Positions 8,601 to 15,763 of a stretch of 64,000 bases of DNA are shown one piece after another. Source of the stretch: Prevotella sp. UBA3776 (GTDB lineage Bacteria; Bacteroidota; Bacteroidia; Bacteroidales; Bacteroidaceae). Location of the stretch: the NCBI GenBank assembly GCA_002369515.1, contig DFFM01000018.1, positions 9,983 through 73,982 of the forward strand, given 5' to 3'. Each line of letters begins with the position of its first letter. The first letter of the stretch is position 1. The position numbers were made by a program, and so were the translations under genes. The notes beneath the pieces are model-generated. The model searched no databases, was not told the DNA's origin, and was given only the letters and a program-made list of their open reading frames with translations.

Positions 8601-9349
8601 AATCGACCAGCCGTAGCCGTGCCGGACTGCTGCTCTGGATGAGCCATCCCTGTTGGCCCTCCATGGTCTGGCAGACCTACGATTATTACTTTGAACCCAC
8701 GGCAGCCTATTTCGGTGCCAAGAAAGCCTGCGAACCGCTGCACATCCAGTACAATGCGCTCACCGACAGCATCGAGGTGGTGAACCACTCAGCCGGTCAG
8801 CGCAAGGGCGTCACAGCCACGGCCACCATCTTCAACATGGACGGCAAACAGGTGAAACGTCTGACGAAGCGCATGGACAGTCCTGAAGACACCACTCAGC
8901 CTTGGACAAAACTGTCGCGGCTGGTGGCTGCAGCTCCTTCGGATGTGTATTTCCTCAGGCTGCAACTGACTGACAAAAAGGGCGTCATTTCTGAGAATCT
9001 TTACATCCTGGGACGCAACGAGGGCGACTATCGCGCGTTGAACAACCGAACGAAAGCTCAGGTCCATCAGCAGGTGAGCATCAATTCGGCAGGCGACACC
9101 CAGACGGCCACCGTCATGCTCAGCAACACGAGCGACGTTCCGGCTGTGTTCTTGCGGCTGAACCTGAAAGGCACCCCGCGCTGTATGGCTTCCGGCGGCA
9201 TCCAGCCCGACAACCGGCAGATTCTGCCCGCCACCTACAGTGACAACTACATCACGCTGATGCCCGGTGAAACCACTACAGTGACCATCAGCTGGAAACT
9301 GCAGGATGCACATGGCATGCAGCCCTATGTGGAAATCACCGAATTGTAA
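5696..9349 (+). CDS. GH2-family exo-glycosidase (beta-mannosidase / exo-glucosaminidase type) with discoidin-like domains
   Basis: The 1217-residue product has a short signal peptide (MKLLLFAHLLMALHGA), so it is exported. Residues about 35-175 and 255-355 look like F5/8 type C (discoidin) carbohydrate-binding modules. From about 385 there is a GH2 sugar-binding jelly-roll (WIPATVPGTV, FWYRNEFEV), an immunoglobulin-like domain and a TIM barrel. Likely catalytic residues are acid/base Glu833 in YCGRNEG and nucleophile Glu891 in HSERGMPN; the barrel also shows FTMIRNWVGQ and VWQDFW. The closest types I can name are beta-mannosidase and exo-beta-glucosaminidase; the substrate cannot be fixed from sequence. 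No susC/susD genes are adjacent. The gene is flanked by 195-bp direct repeats, suggesting acquisition or rearrangement as a cassette. Confidence 0.88.
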   Translation: MKLLLFAHLLMALHGADSTEFTRGIGVYPGAPSEYFAPSVSWTDNGGQLSNVALHRAAYASSACDYNHTAHLVTDGLCDAGQPVTLNVSTPAGRLARRESEWAIDGGPFSRNILMGSRTWLQFEWGGDDRALSATLCTANQVRLQGMVAYDDQKATQGYLISIQQSADGTNWQTIGRLKGDGLPGQPLHYKLHSDPNKQEAQEYLPARRLDEVIQLENAPAASRLRVCMEMEGAAHWDVHELQLLDGNRQPLELLPSRQFSSMWMSNGGGEQWIYADLGTVLPLEELRLSWYLPPAKGQVEVSDDGRQWRAMADLPSVDTTPNVQQTLALHTSARYVRLLLHQTGSAGCYALREMEVMSKKRIVYTPHPTPAVHQPALGVQQLSGGNWVLQRASEVKAKGEDIASSSFSHQGWIPATVPGTVLASYLNIGAIPNPNYGDDVDQISESFFRSNFWYRNEFEVSRQLLERPQQWLHFDGINWKANVFLNGQLLGRIEGAFMRGRFNVTGLLREGTNYLAVEVVCNDHFAAIKEKDTNTTQFNGGLLGADNPTFHATVGWDWITTVRGREAGIWNEVYLSATELVTLSDPYVETHCEADGKTVRVSPSVFVRNNDVRTAKGVLRGWIGNVQFEKNVVVPAGSEQQVSFCPDEFPQLTGEHFRLWWPNGYGEPYLYDAGFSFNPDGNASANTTARTPRSSSPSPLTYKAGLREMKYVAATDSLRIYVNGRRFIPLGGNWGFDEHNLLYRSREYDVAVGYHRDMNFTMIRNWVGQVGDEAFYEACDRHGIMVWQDFWLANPADGPDPYDERMFLSNAEDYVRRIRSHASIGLYCGRNEGFPPETLDRKLREYVHTLSPGIEYISHSSSQGVSGGGPYRALPMKEYFSRQSGKIHSERGMPNVMNIESLRRTFSEESLWPQSLQWGQHDFTLQGAQRASEFNALMDRGFGPSQSAEEFSRRAQLINYNGYRGMFESTSRSRAGLLLWMSHPCWPSMVWQTYDYYFEPTAAYFGAKKACEPLHIQYNALTDSIEVVNHSAGQRKGVTATATIFNMDGKQVKRLTKRMDSPEDTTQPWTKLSRLVAAAPSDVYFLRLQLTDKKGVISENLYILGRNEGDYRALNNRTKAQVHQQVSINSAGDTQTATVMLSNTSDVPAVFLRLNLKGTPRCMASGGIQPDNRQILPATYSDNYITLMPGETTTVTISWKLQDAHGMQPYVEITEL

Positions 9350-9545
9350 TAAACTGAAGTTTCGGGTGTAGAGATGCCATACTACGACATCTCTACAACA
9401 ACGAAGATGGCGAATTTTCCCGAATACACCCATGGCGGCAGCGAATGGCCTCAATTGGCCAACGAATCATTCGAATCGCTGCATTCGTCAACATTCGTTG
9501 CATCCGCGATGCATTGATGAGATTCGTTTTAATCGTTAAATTCGT
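9350..9545. repeat. 195-bp direct repeat, copy 2 (downstream of GH2 gene)
   Basis: Same orientation as 5432-5626. The 9-bp hairpin stem is perfect here (GTAGAGATG with CATCTCTAC). The copy begins at the last base of the GH2 stop codon and ends exactly where the reading frame of the truncated gene at 9546 begins. Confidence 0.9.
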
Positions 9546-10361
9546 CCGCAGGCATGTTTCATCTCCGTCGCAGATGCCCTGACACCGCAAGGAGCAGTGG
9601 TGGAAAGCAAGGTCGAAACCGACGTTCCTCTGTGGATGGAGGCCCTTTCGCCTATACGCAATTTCTCCAAGGAGGCGGCTGACAACGTGTTCTGCCATGT
9701 CAGCATGGACACCGATGGTTTCGATGCTTCTGCCACCCCCATCAACAACGTTTGGCATGCCACGTGGGTTGGCCCCATGTGGAGCCAAGTGGGCGTGGTC
9801 CATCTCAAGAAAGGGAAGAACCGCCTCTGTGTCGGCAATCTGAAGCCGGGCGCGCGCATAGACCGTATGTTCTTGGGTCTTTGGCCTCCATTCTGTGCTG
9901 AACCGATGGTGCGCATCGCAGCAGCCAACTGTTCAGAGACGCATCCCGGTCGCGAGGGCAGCGTCTGTTGCGTTGACCAGCTGGGCTACACCGATGGACT
10001 GCTGGTGCAGCCGTTCGACACGCCCTCTTACGATGCAGCTCGTCTGGACGAAGCTCCGTGGGTGGCCTACGACATCGACGTGCCTGCCGGAAGCGGTTCA
10101 ATAGAGATTCGCACTCTGCCCACCCTCCATGTCTATGAAGGACGCGAAGCCCGCTACGCTGTTCAGCTGGGCGACCTGCCGCCCGTGGTTTGTTCCATTC
10201 ATGCCGGCGACTTCACTGCCGAGTGGCGTTTGAATGTGCTTCGTGGATATGCTTCGCGCAAGATAGCTATTCCCGCAAAGGATGTTGCCACCTCCCAGCG
10301 ACTGAAAATATGGTTGTTGGATCCTGGCATCGTGCTGCAGGAAGTGCTCGTTTGGCCGTAG
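9546..10361 (+). pseudogene. 5'-truncated remnant resembling the C-terminal part of a GH115-type glucuronidase
   Basis: About 271 residues are open from the edge of the direct repeat; the first in-frame stop upstream (TAA at 9537-9539) lies inside the repeat. No plausible start or signal peptide exists, only a GTG at 9597. The C-terminal pattern (LPTLHVYEGREARYAVQLGD, KIWLLDPGIVLQEVLVWP) resembles the C-terminal beta-sandwich of GH115 enzymes, where a KVWxVDPGVV-type ending is usual. The whole catalytic part is missing. Inferred: a larger glycosidase gene was beheaded by recombination at the repeat. It could instead be translated from GTG 9597 as a free domain, but nothing supports that. Confidence 0.6.
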
Positions 10362-10372
10362 TAGCGTGTTTA

Positions 10373-10437
10373 CGCTCGGCAATGAAAGGAAAAAATGTTT
10401 TTTCCCTTTGCATTCCGCTCGTTTATGCGTAACTTTG
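10373..10437 (+). repeat. Promoter-bearing repeat, copy A
   Basis: This 65-bp unit is repeated almost identically at 10457-10522. It contains an AT-rich inverted repeat (GGAAAAAA, TG, TTTTTTCC) and then a complete promoter: TTTG 10407-10410, 19 bases, TAACTTTG 10430-10437. No gene starts just after this copy. Confidence 0.85.
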
Positions 10438-10456
10438 ACTTCGTCGAAGTTACTTT

Positions 10457-10522
10457 CGCTCGGGAATGAAAGGAAAAAAATGTTTTTTCCTTTTGCATTC
10501 CGCTCGTTTATGCGTAACTTTG
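10457..10522 (+). repeat. Promoter-bearing repeat, copy B, drives the MurU-like gene
   Basis: It differs from copy A by one extra A and two or three substitutions. A short inverted repeat (GTAACT with AGTTAC, about 10429-10452) lies between the copies. Confidence 0.85.
10492..10522 (+). promoter_or_regulatory. Consensus Bacteroidetes promoter, near-leaderless start
   Basis: TTTG 10492-10495, 19-base spacer, TAACTTTG 10515-10522, and the ATG of the next gene at 10528, only five bases after the element. The match to TTTG-N19-TAnnTTTG is exact. Confidence 0.8.
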
Positions 10523-10527
10523 CAGCC

Positions 10528-11331
10528 ATGAAACAGTGCATGATTTTGGCGGCTGGACTGGGAACCCGCCTGAAACCAATCACCAACACCCTGCCAAAGG
10601 CACTGGTGCCTGTTGGAGGAGTGCCCCTGCTCGACCTCAACATACGCAGGCTGAGAGCACAGGGATACGACCGCTTTGTTGTGAATGTCCACCACTTTGC
10701 CCAGCAAATCATCGACCATGTCGGCAAGCAGGACTATGCTCCATTGGTGCATTTCAGCGACGAGACGGAGCAACTGCTTGAAACGGGCGGCGGACTGAAG
10801 AAGGCCCAACGGCTGTTTCGTGACGACGAGCCAATACTCATCCACAACGTTGACATTCTGGACAATGTGGATTACGAATGGATGCGTCGCCAACACCAAG
10901 ACGACGAGGACGCGGTGCTGCTCGTAAGCAAACGCAAGACCAAGCGCTATCTGCTCTTCGACGGGGCCATGCGACTGGTGGGATGGAAGAACATCGAAAC
11001 TGGCCAGGTGAAGAGTCCTTTTCCTTGGTTGCGCGATTGGGATTTCTCCATCGATGACGATTTGCAGGTGAAAGCGCGTGAGGGAAACTCGCATGCTCAG
11101 GCTCCCAGTTCTCAATACTATGCTTTTGCATTCTCGGGCATCCATTCGTTTTCGCCGCGGCTCTTCAGGCTGATGGACCGCTTTCCCGACAGGTTTGGCA
11201 TCATTGACTTCTATCTCAGTGTTTGCCACAGGTCTCGGATTGTGGGTTTGCAGAAAAACGACCTGCGGGTGCTTGACGTGGGCAAACTCGACTCACTCTC
11301 CGATGCTGAGAACTTCATGAACAAAACCTAA
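10528..11331 (+). CDS. Sugar-1-phosphate nucleotidyltransferase, MurU-like
   Basis: The 267-residue product has the NTP-transferase signature MILAAGLGTRLKPITNTLPKA at its N-terminus, then a Rossmann-like core with VNVHHFAQQI and HNVDILDNVDYE (metal-binding Asp region). In Pseudomonas-type cell-wall recycling, MurU makes UDP-MurNAc from the MurNAc-1-phosphate produced by AmgK. An AmgK-like domain is encoded at 1318-2883, so I infer the same route here, in the cytosol. The start is ATG 10528, because the longer frame upstream is only translated repeat. Expression is probably from the repeat-borne promoter. Other uridylyl- or guanylyltransferase specificities cannot be excluded. Confidence 0.82.
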   Translation: MKQCMILAAGLGTRLKPITNTLPKALVPVGGVPLLDLNIRRLRAQGYDRFVVNVHHFAQQIIDHVGKQDYAPLVHFSDETEQLLETGGGLKKAQRLFRDDEPILIHNVDILDNVDYEWMRRQHQDDEDAVLLVSKRKTKRYLLFDGAMRLVGWKNIETGQVKSPFPWLRDWDFSIDDDLQVKAREGNSHAQAPSSQYYAFAFSGIHSFSPRLFRLMDRFPDRFGIIDFYLSVCHRSRIVGLQKNDLRVLDVGKLDSLSDAENFMNKT

Positions 11332-11370
11332 TTCTCAATTGCCAATTCTCAATTATCAATAAAAAAAGAT

Positions 11371-13020
11371 ATGAAACAGAAAATCATTATCTTGGACTTC
11401 GGTTCGCAAACCACTCAGCTGATAGGCCGACGAGTGCGCGAGCTGGACACTTTTTGCGAGATTCTGCCCTACAACAAGTTCCCCTCTGTTGAGGCGGATT
11501 TGCAATCCGGCTCTATCATCGGCGTGATTCTCAGTGGCTCACCCTATTCTGTGCACGACCCAGAGGCATTCAAGGTCGATCTGAGTCAGTTCATGGGAAA
11601 AATCCCTGTCTTGGGCATTTGCTATGGTGCTCAGTTCCTTTCACATTCTTTGGGAGGAAAAGTGGAGAAGGCTGATTCGCGTGAGTACGGACGGGCCCAT
11701 CTGGAGACAGTAGATACCACGAACCCTCTGTTCAAGGGCTTTGAACAGCACTCGCAGGTGTGGATGAGTCATGGTGACACCATCACGGCCATTCCCGAGG
11801 GCTTCAAGGTGATTGGCAGCACCAAGGACGTAAAGAACGCCGCCTTTTGGGCACCCTCCCTACGGGGGAGGGAAGGGGAGGGGCTTCCCGTCTTTGCCGT
11901 CCAGTTCCACCCCGAGGTGTTCCATACGGTGCAGGGATCTCTGCTGCTGAAGAACTTTGTGGTCGATATCTGTGGCTCGAAACAAGACTGGAGTGCTGCT
12001 TCGTTTGTCGATACGACGGTGGCTGAGTTGAAGGAACAGTTGGGCCAGGACCGCGTGATCCTCGGTCTTTCTGGTGGTGTTGATTCTTCCGTTGCTGCCG
12101 TCTTGCTTAATAAAGCCATCGGAAAGAACCTCACTTGTATTTTTGTGGATCATGGTATGCTGCGAAAGAACGAGTTCCAGCAGGTGATGGAAGATTACAA
12201 GGTGCTGGGTCTGAACGTGATAGGGGTGGATGCCTCGGAAAAATTCTTTGCTGACCTGGCTGGAGTGTCCGACCCCGAGCAGAAGCGCAAGATCATCGGC
12301 CGCGACTTCGTGGAGGTGTTCAATGCCGAGGCAAAGAAGATAACCGATGCCCGTTGGCTGGCACAGGGAACCATCTACCCCGACCGCATTGAGAGCCTGA
12401 ACATCACGGGCAAGGTGATCAAGAGTCACCACAACGTGGGCGGACTGCCCAAAGAGATGAATCTGCAGCTCTGCGAACCCTTGAAGTGGCTCTTCAAGGA
12501 TGAGGTGCGACGTGTGGGACGCCAGATGGGCATGCCCGAGCATCTCATCACGCGCCATCCCTTCCCCGGACCCGGACTGGCTGTCCGCATCCTGGGTGAC
12601 ATTACGCCTGAGAAAGTGCGCATCTTGCAGGATGCCGACGACATCTATATCCGCGGCCTGCGCGACTATAAGGTGAAACTCTCTGGTGAAGAAGCTCGTA
12701 AGGTGCTGGCTGCCGGTGTACCCGCAGCCATGCAAGATGGAGAAATAGAAGTCTCGCTCTACGATCAGATATGGCAGGCAGGAGCCATTCTTCTGAGCAC
12801 CGTGCGCAGTGTTGGCGTGATGGGCGATGAGCGCACCTACGAGCATCCCGTAGCTCTGCGAGCCGTCACCAGCACCGACGCCATGACTGCCGACTGGGCT
12901 CATCTGCCCTACGACTTCATGGCCCGCGTGAGCAACGAGATTATCAATAAGGTGAAAGGCGTCAATCGCGTCTGCTACGACATCTCGTCGAAGCCACCCG
13001 CAACAATCGAGTGGGAGTGA
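11371..13020 (+). CDS. guaA: GMP synthase (glutamine-hydrolysing)
   Basis: The 549-residue product converts XMP to GMP using glutamine and ATP in the cytosol. The class I amidotransferase domain comes first, with nucleophile Cys84 in GICYGAQ and the catalytic FHPEV His/Glu. An ATP pyrophosphatase domain follows with the P-loop SGGVDSS near 232 and the C-terminal dimerisation domain ([38 protein letters not shown]). Length is normal except for an extra stretch, [13 protein letters not shown] (about residues 160-172), just before the FHPEV strand. It is encoded by a repeat-like G-rich tract and is not expected in the family. Preceded by an ATTG/CAATT-type intergenic repeat at 11332-11358. Confidence 0.97.
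   Translation: MKQKIIILDFGSQTTQLIGRRVRELDTFCEILPYNKFPSVEADLQSGSIIGVILSGSPYSVHDPEAFKVDLSQFMGKIPVLGICYGAQFLSHSLGGKVEKADSREYGRAHLETVDTTNPLFKGFEQHSQVWMSHGDTITAIPEGFKVIGSTKDVKNAAFWAPSLRGREGEGLPVFAVQFHPEVFHTVQGSLLLKNFVVDICGSKQDWSAASFVDTTVAELKEQLGQDRVILGLSGGVDSSVAAVLLNKAIGKNLTCIFVDHGMLRKNEFQQVMEDYKVLGLNVIGVDASEKFFADLAGVSDPEQKRKIIGRDFVEVFNAEAKKITDARWLAQGTIYPDRIESLNITGKVIKSHHNVGGLPKEMNLQLCEPLKWLFKDEVRRVGRQMGMPEHLITRHPFPGPGLAVRILGDITPEKVRILQDADDIYIRGLRDYKVKLSGEEARKVLAAGVPAAMQDGEIEVSLYDQIWQAGAILLSTVRSVGVMGDERTYEHPVALRAVTSTDAMTADWAHLPYDFMARVSNEIINKVKGVNRVCYDISSKPPATIEWE
11849..11884. repeat. G-rich intergenic-type repeat captured inside guaA
   Basis: CCCTCCC, TAC, GGGGGAGGG form an inverted repeat followed by AAGGGGAGGGG. 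The tract resembles C/G-rich intergenic repeats of this group (compare 4454-4472) and keeps the guaA frame open. Confidence 0.6.
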
Positions 13021-13064
13021 TGGACCATTGATAATTGACCATGTAGGATTGATAATGGGTCATT

Positions 13065-13619
13065 ATGAAAATTCCATTTAACATCATCGAACAATTGAAG
13101 CGCAAGTCGGGAAACGGCTTGCGCTTACCGTCTGATTGTGAATATCTGTCGCTCGACATCGAAAGCAAGACGGGAGTGCGCATTGGAGCCACCACCCTGA
13201 AACGGCTCTTGGGTTTTGCCAGCGACGAACGGCAACCGCACACCAGTACGCTCGACGCCATAGCCCGCTATCTGGGCTATAAGCATTGGGACGAACTGGC
13301 CAAGATGGAGGACAAGGGCAACTCGGACTTTGGCACAACCGACGAGGAAGTGCGTTCGGCCGATGTGTCGCCGGGCTCAGAGGTGCTGTTTACCTATCTG
13401 CCCGACCGCCGGGTGCGGTTGCACTACTTGGGTGGCTGTCGTTATCGGGTGGTAGAGAGTGAGAATAGCAAATTGTTGGTGGGCGACGAACTGGAAGTGC
13501 AGAACTTCGTGCTTCACCATCCCTTGCTGGCCGTCAACGTTTGGCGCGGCTGCCAGTCGTTGGGGCCGTTTACGGCCGGGCGAGTCTCCGGTCTGTCCTC
13601 TGTCAAGGTCTTATCCTGA
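13065..13619 (+). CDS. Unknown protein (184 aa) paired with a protein kinase
   Basis: The N-terminal 70 residues are helical and contain TTLKRLLGFASDERQPHTST and a YLGYKHWDEL segment, which suggest a helix-turn-helix-like fold. The C-terminal part is beta-rich (VLFTYLPDRRVRLHYLGG, LEVQNFVLHHPL). I do not know the family by name. It is followed after 43 bases of ATTG-type repeat by a Ser/Thr kinase gene on the same strand, so the pair is probably one transcript, and this protein may be a substrate or regulator of the kinase (inference). ATG 13065 is the first start after the guaA intergenic repeat. Confidence 0.65.
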   Translation: MKIPFNIIEQLKRKSGNGLRLPSDCEYLSLDIESKTGVRIGATTLKRLLGFASDERQPHTSTLDAIARYLGYKHWDELAKMEDKGNSDFGTTDEEVRSADVSPGSEVLFTYLPDRRVRLHYLGGCRYRVVESENSKLLVGDELEVQNFVLHHPLLAVNVWRGCQSLGPFTAGRVSGLSSVKVLS

Positions 13620-13660
13620 TTGTCAATTCTCAATTCACAATTACTAATTCTCAATTCACG
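13620..13660. repeat. CAATT/ATTC intergenic repeat tract
   Basis: A degenerate array of CAATTCTCAATT- and CAATTACTAATT-like words. Similar tracts lie at 11332-11358, 13022-13055, 46965-46990 and 47703-47755, and one is inside the kinase gene at 14188-14220. Confidence 0.6.
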
Positions 13661-13662
13661 AA

Positions 13663-14946
13663 ATGGATTCTTCATGTTTCTCAGATGTCCCCCTTCTGTT
13701 CGACGGCATGGAGCAGATAGCATCCCGGGGCTTTTCCTGTGATGCCTATCGAGTGAAAATCTATGGAAAACTGCATTTCCTGAAACGGTTGAAACCGCTA
13801 TATGCTGCTGACATCCGCTATCAGGAAGCTATCCGCAAGGAGTTCGAGACAGGCTACCGACTGGAGCATCCCAACATCGTACGCTATATCTCCTTTTCAG
13901 ACGATGGCATCTTGATGGAATATGTGGATGGCGAAACGCTCAGTCAACGTCTCTCCAGTCATCCCGAATACTTTGAGAGCAAGAAAAATACCGAGAAGTT
14001 CCTTCGCCAGTTGCTCAATGCCGTTGGCTATCTGCACAGCCATCAGGTGCTTCATCTCGACTTGAAGCCCGACAACATTCTGCTTACGCGCATTAACGAT
14101 GACGTGAAACTCATCGATCTCGGCTGCTGCTATACCGACGGGTTTGTCGATACACACGGCTTTACTGAAAGTTTTGCTGCTCCAGAACAATTGTCCATTA
14201 TCCATTGCCCATTGTCAATTAGGACAGACATCTACGCCATCGGCAAGATAATGGAACTCTTGCCGCATCACCATATATATAATAAGGTGATAGGAAAATG
14301 TACGGCACAGCTTCCTGAGAATCGCTATCAGAGCATTGCCGATTTGCAGAAGGCTCTCCTTCCTAAGCGTAAGCCTTGGCGATGGGCATTGTTGGCACTT
14401 CTCCTTGTCATCTTCTTCCTGGGCTATCTGCTGTTTGCCAAAAATGATAGTCATTTTTCAGAGCCAATGGAATCTCCAGTGGAGAACAAGACCGTACAGG
14501 AGCAACCCCTACCGCCTGTGCAAAGTGTGCCATCCGCTACAGCAAAGAAGAATGAATCGACAAAAGAGCAGCAACAAATAACTCCGTCTGCGCTCCCTCC
14601 AATAAAGAAAGAACTATCCGAAGAGGAACAAGCGTTTCTGGATCAGCCCCATCTGAGAACTGTCACATCAGAAGAGTTCTCACGCTACAAACAACGGTTG
14701 GCCGAATATTATCGTGAGGCAAATGCTTTTCTCAACGACTCATCCAACTACCGGAAATATCCTTCCCACCAGGCCTATTTGCGACGCTATCAAGATATTG
14801 TCTATGAGACCCTGCAGCGAATCAAGGCTGACGAATGGTTCCATCCGCTATACAACAGCCCTATGAATCCCATCAGTTCCTATACACGGAAATACAAAGC
14901 CGACTTGGAGCATCGTGCCTTTGTCAACAGTAATCAACTGCCGTAA
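13663..14946 (+). CDS. Membrane-anchored Ser/Thr protein kinase
   Basis: The 427-residue product has an N-terminal eukaryotic-type kinase domain, about 15-230: beta-3 lysine region LHFLKRLK, catalytic loop HLDLKPDN (131-138, so a non-RD kinase with Leu in place of Arg), metal loop DLG rather than DFG near 152, and APEQ. A transmembrane segment follows (RWALLALLLVIFFLGYLLF, about 239-257) and then a polar tail of about 165 residues, probably extracytoplasmic. The glycine-rich loop is weak. Residues about 177-187 (LSIIHCPLSIR) come from an intergenic-type repeat absorbed in frame just before SDIYA-like TDIYAIGK. Probably cotranscribed with the 184-aa gene upstream. The signal it senses is unknown. 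Confidence 0.85.
   Translation: MDSSCFSDVPLLFDGMEQIASRGFSCDAYRVKIYGKLHFLKRLKPLYAADIRYQEAIRKEFETGYRLEHPNIVRYISFSDDGILMEYVDGETLSQRLSSHPEYFESKKNTEKFLRQLLNAVGYLHSHQVLHLDLKPDNILLTRINDDVKLIDLGCCYTDGFVDTHGFTESFAAPEQLSIIHCPLSIRTDIYAIGKIMELLPHHHIYNKVIGKCTAQLPENRYQSIADLQKALLPKRKPWRWALLALLLVIFFLGYLLFAKNDSHFSEPMESPVENKTVQEQPLPPVQSVPSATAKKNESTKEQQQITPSALPPIKKELSEEEQAFLDQPHLRTVTSEEFSRYKQRLAEYYREANAFLNDSSNYRKYPSHQAYLRRYQDIVYETLQRIKADEWFHPLYNSPMNPISSYTRKYKADLEHRAFVNSNQLP
14188..14220. repeat. ATTG-type repeat captured inside the kinase gene
   Basis: ATTGTCCATTATCCATTG and the following CCCATTGTCAATT match the words of the intergenic tracts around it. Here they are translated as part of the kinase activation segment region. 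Confidence 0.65.
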
Positions 14947-14975
14947 TAACAAAAAAACGACTCAAATGAATGTTG

Positions 14976-14999
14976 TTTGCTTAATTTTTTTTATCTTTG
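14976..14999 (+). promoter_or_regulatory. Promoter-like element for the PIN toxin-antitoxin pair
   Basis: TTTG 14976-14979 and TATCTTTG 14992-14999 with an unusually short 12-base T-rich spacer. The whole stretch from about 14950 closely resembles 16141-16190. Confidence 0.55.
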
Positions 15000-15021
15000 C
15001 AGCAAATAATAAGGAATTACT

Positions 15022-15252
15022 ATGTCATATAACCAGTTAGCGCAGTTGGAACTCATGAACGCCATTAATAGCATCAACTCTGAATCAGAGCTACAAGAGT
15101 TCAGAGATTTGCTGGCACGCTATTTTGCCCAAAAAGCACAGAAAGCAATCGATACCTTATGGGACAACGGTGTCATTAATGAGGACACCATTGAAGCATG
15201 GGGCGAGGAACACATGCGCACCCCTTATCGATATGAGGAGAATCGTTCTTGA
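15022..15252 (+). CDS. Putative antitoxin of a PIN-domain toxin-antitoxin pair (76 aa)
   Basis: This is a small, highly charged, helical protein (MSYNQLAQLELMNAINSI, FAQKAQKAIDTLWDNGVI) with a C-terminal tail rich in Glu and Arg. Such proteins commonly neutralise the toxin encoded next to them. Its end overlaps the start of the PIN-domain gene by 20 bases, the usual coupling in such operons. No DNA-binding domain is obvious. The assignment rests on size, order and overlap. Confidence 0.75.
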   Translation: MSYNQLAQLELMNAINSINSESELQEFRDLLARYFAQKAQKAIDTLWDNGVINEDTIEAWGEEHMRTPYRYEENRS

Positions 15253-15643
15253 TACAAACTGCCTTTTGCAGTCACTCCCTACGAAAAGTCCATACCATAA
15301 GATATGGACAGACATACTTGATGGACGTATTCAATTGTGCGTCAATACTGAAATTATGAATGAATACGAAGAAATTATATCCATTAAGACGAACAAGTAT
15401 ATTGCGCGCAATATTGTTGAGGCAATAGCAAGATTGAACACAACATATTACCAAGAGGCTTACTATCATTTCGGATTGATTGAGACTGATCCAGACGACA
15501 ATAAGTTTGTTGATTGTGCTGTTGCAGCAGGTGCAGAATTCATAGTAACCAACGATAAGCATTTTGAGGTCTTGAAGACCACTCCTTGGCCTAATATTTC
15601 GATTATTAAGATAAAGGACTTTATAGTTCAGATATCTCATTAG
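15233..15643 (+). CDS. PIN-domain ribonuclease toxin (136 aa)
   Basis: The product begins MRRIVLDTNCLLQSL, the first acidic motif of PIN nucleases (Asp7). It also has the other acidic positions (NEYEEIIS, DPDDNKFVDCA, TNDKHF), arranged as in the COG1569-type toxin family. PIN toxins cleave RNA with Mg/Mn and are held inactive by the antitoxin. ATG 15233 was chosen because the longer frame upstream is out-of-frame antitoxin sequence and the PIN motif needs to sit at the very N-terminus. A terminator hairpin follows at 15664-15700. Confidence 0.88.
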   Translation: MRRIVLDTNCLLQSLPTKSPYHKIWTDILDGRIQLCVNTEIMNEYEEIISIKTNKYIARNIVEAIARLNTTYYQEAYYHFGLIETDPDDNKFVDCAVAAGAEFIVTNDKHFEVLKTTPWPNISIIKIKDFIVQISH

Positions 15644-15663
15644 AAATAATAGTTTTTTTGTGA

Positions 15664-15700
15664 AATGGAAGAAATGGTCGCGCCGTTTCTTCCATTTTTC
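15664..15700 (+). terminator. Terminator after the toxin-antitoxin pair
   Basis: AATGGAAGAAA (15664-15674) pairs with TTTCTTCCATT (15686-15696), followed by a T-rich stretch. Confidence 0.8.
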
Positions 15701-15712
15701 ATTTTTCCGTTA

Positions 15713-15720
15713 TATCTTCG
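15713..15720 (+). promoter_or_regulatory. Near-consensus -7 element for the small secreted protein
   Basis: TATCTTCG at 15713-15720 differs from TAnnTTTG at one base. The leader would be about 40 bases. Confidence 0.4.
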
Positions 15721-15763
15721 CAGTCGTAAACATAAGTGTAACCCTTTAAAAACTGTATTGACA

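Noticed and set aside
5432..9545. Direct repeats as ends of a composite transposon
   Set aside because: No transposase gene, no terminal inverted repeats and no visible target duplication; only the passive repeats are seen.
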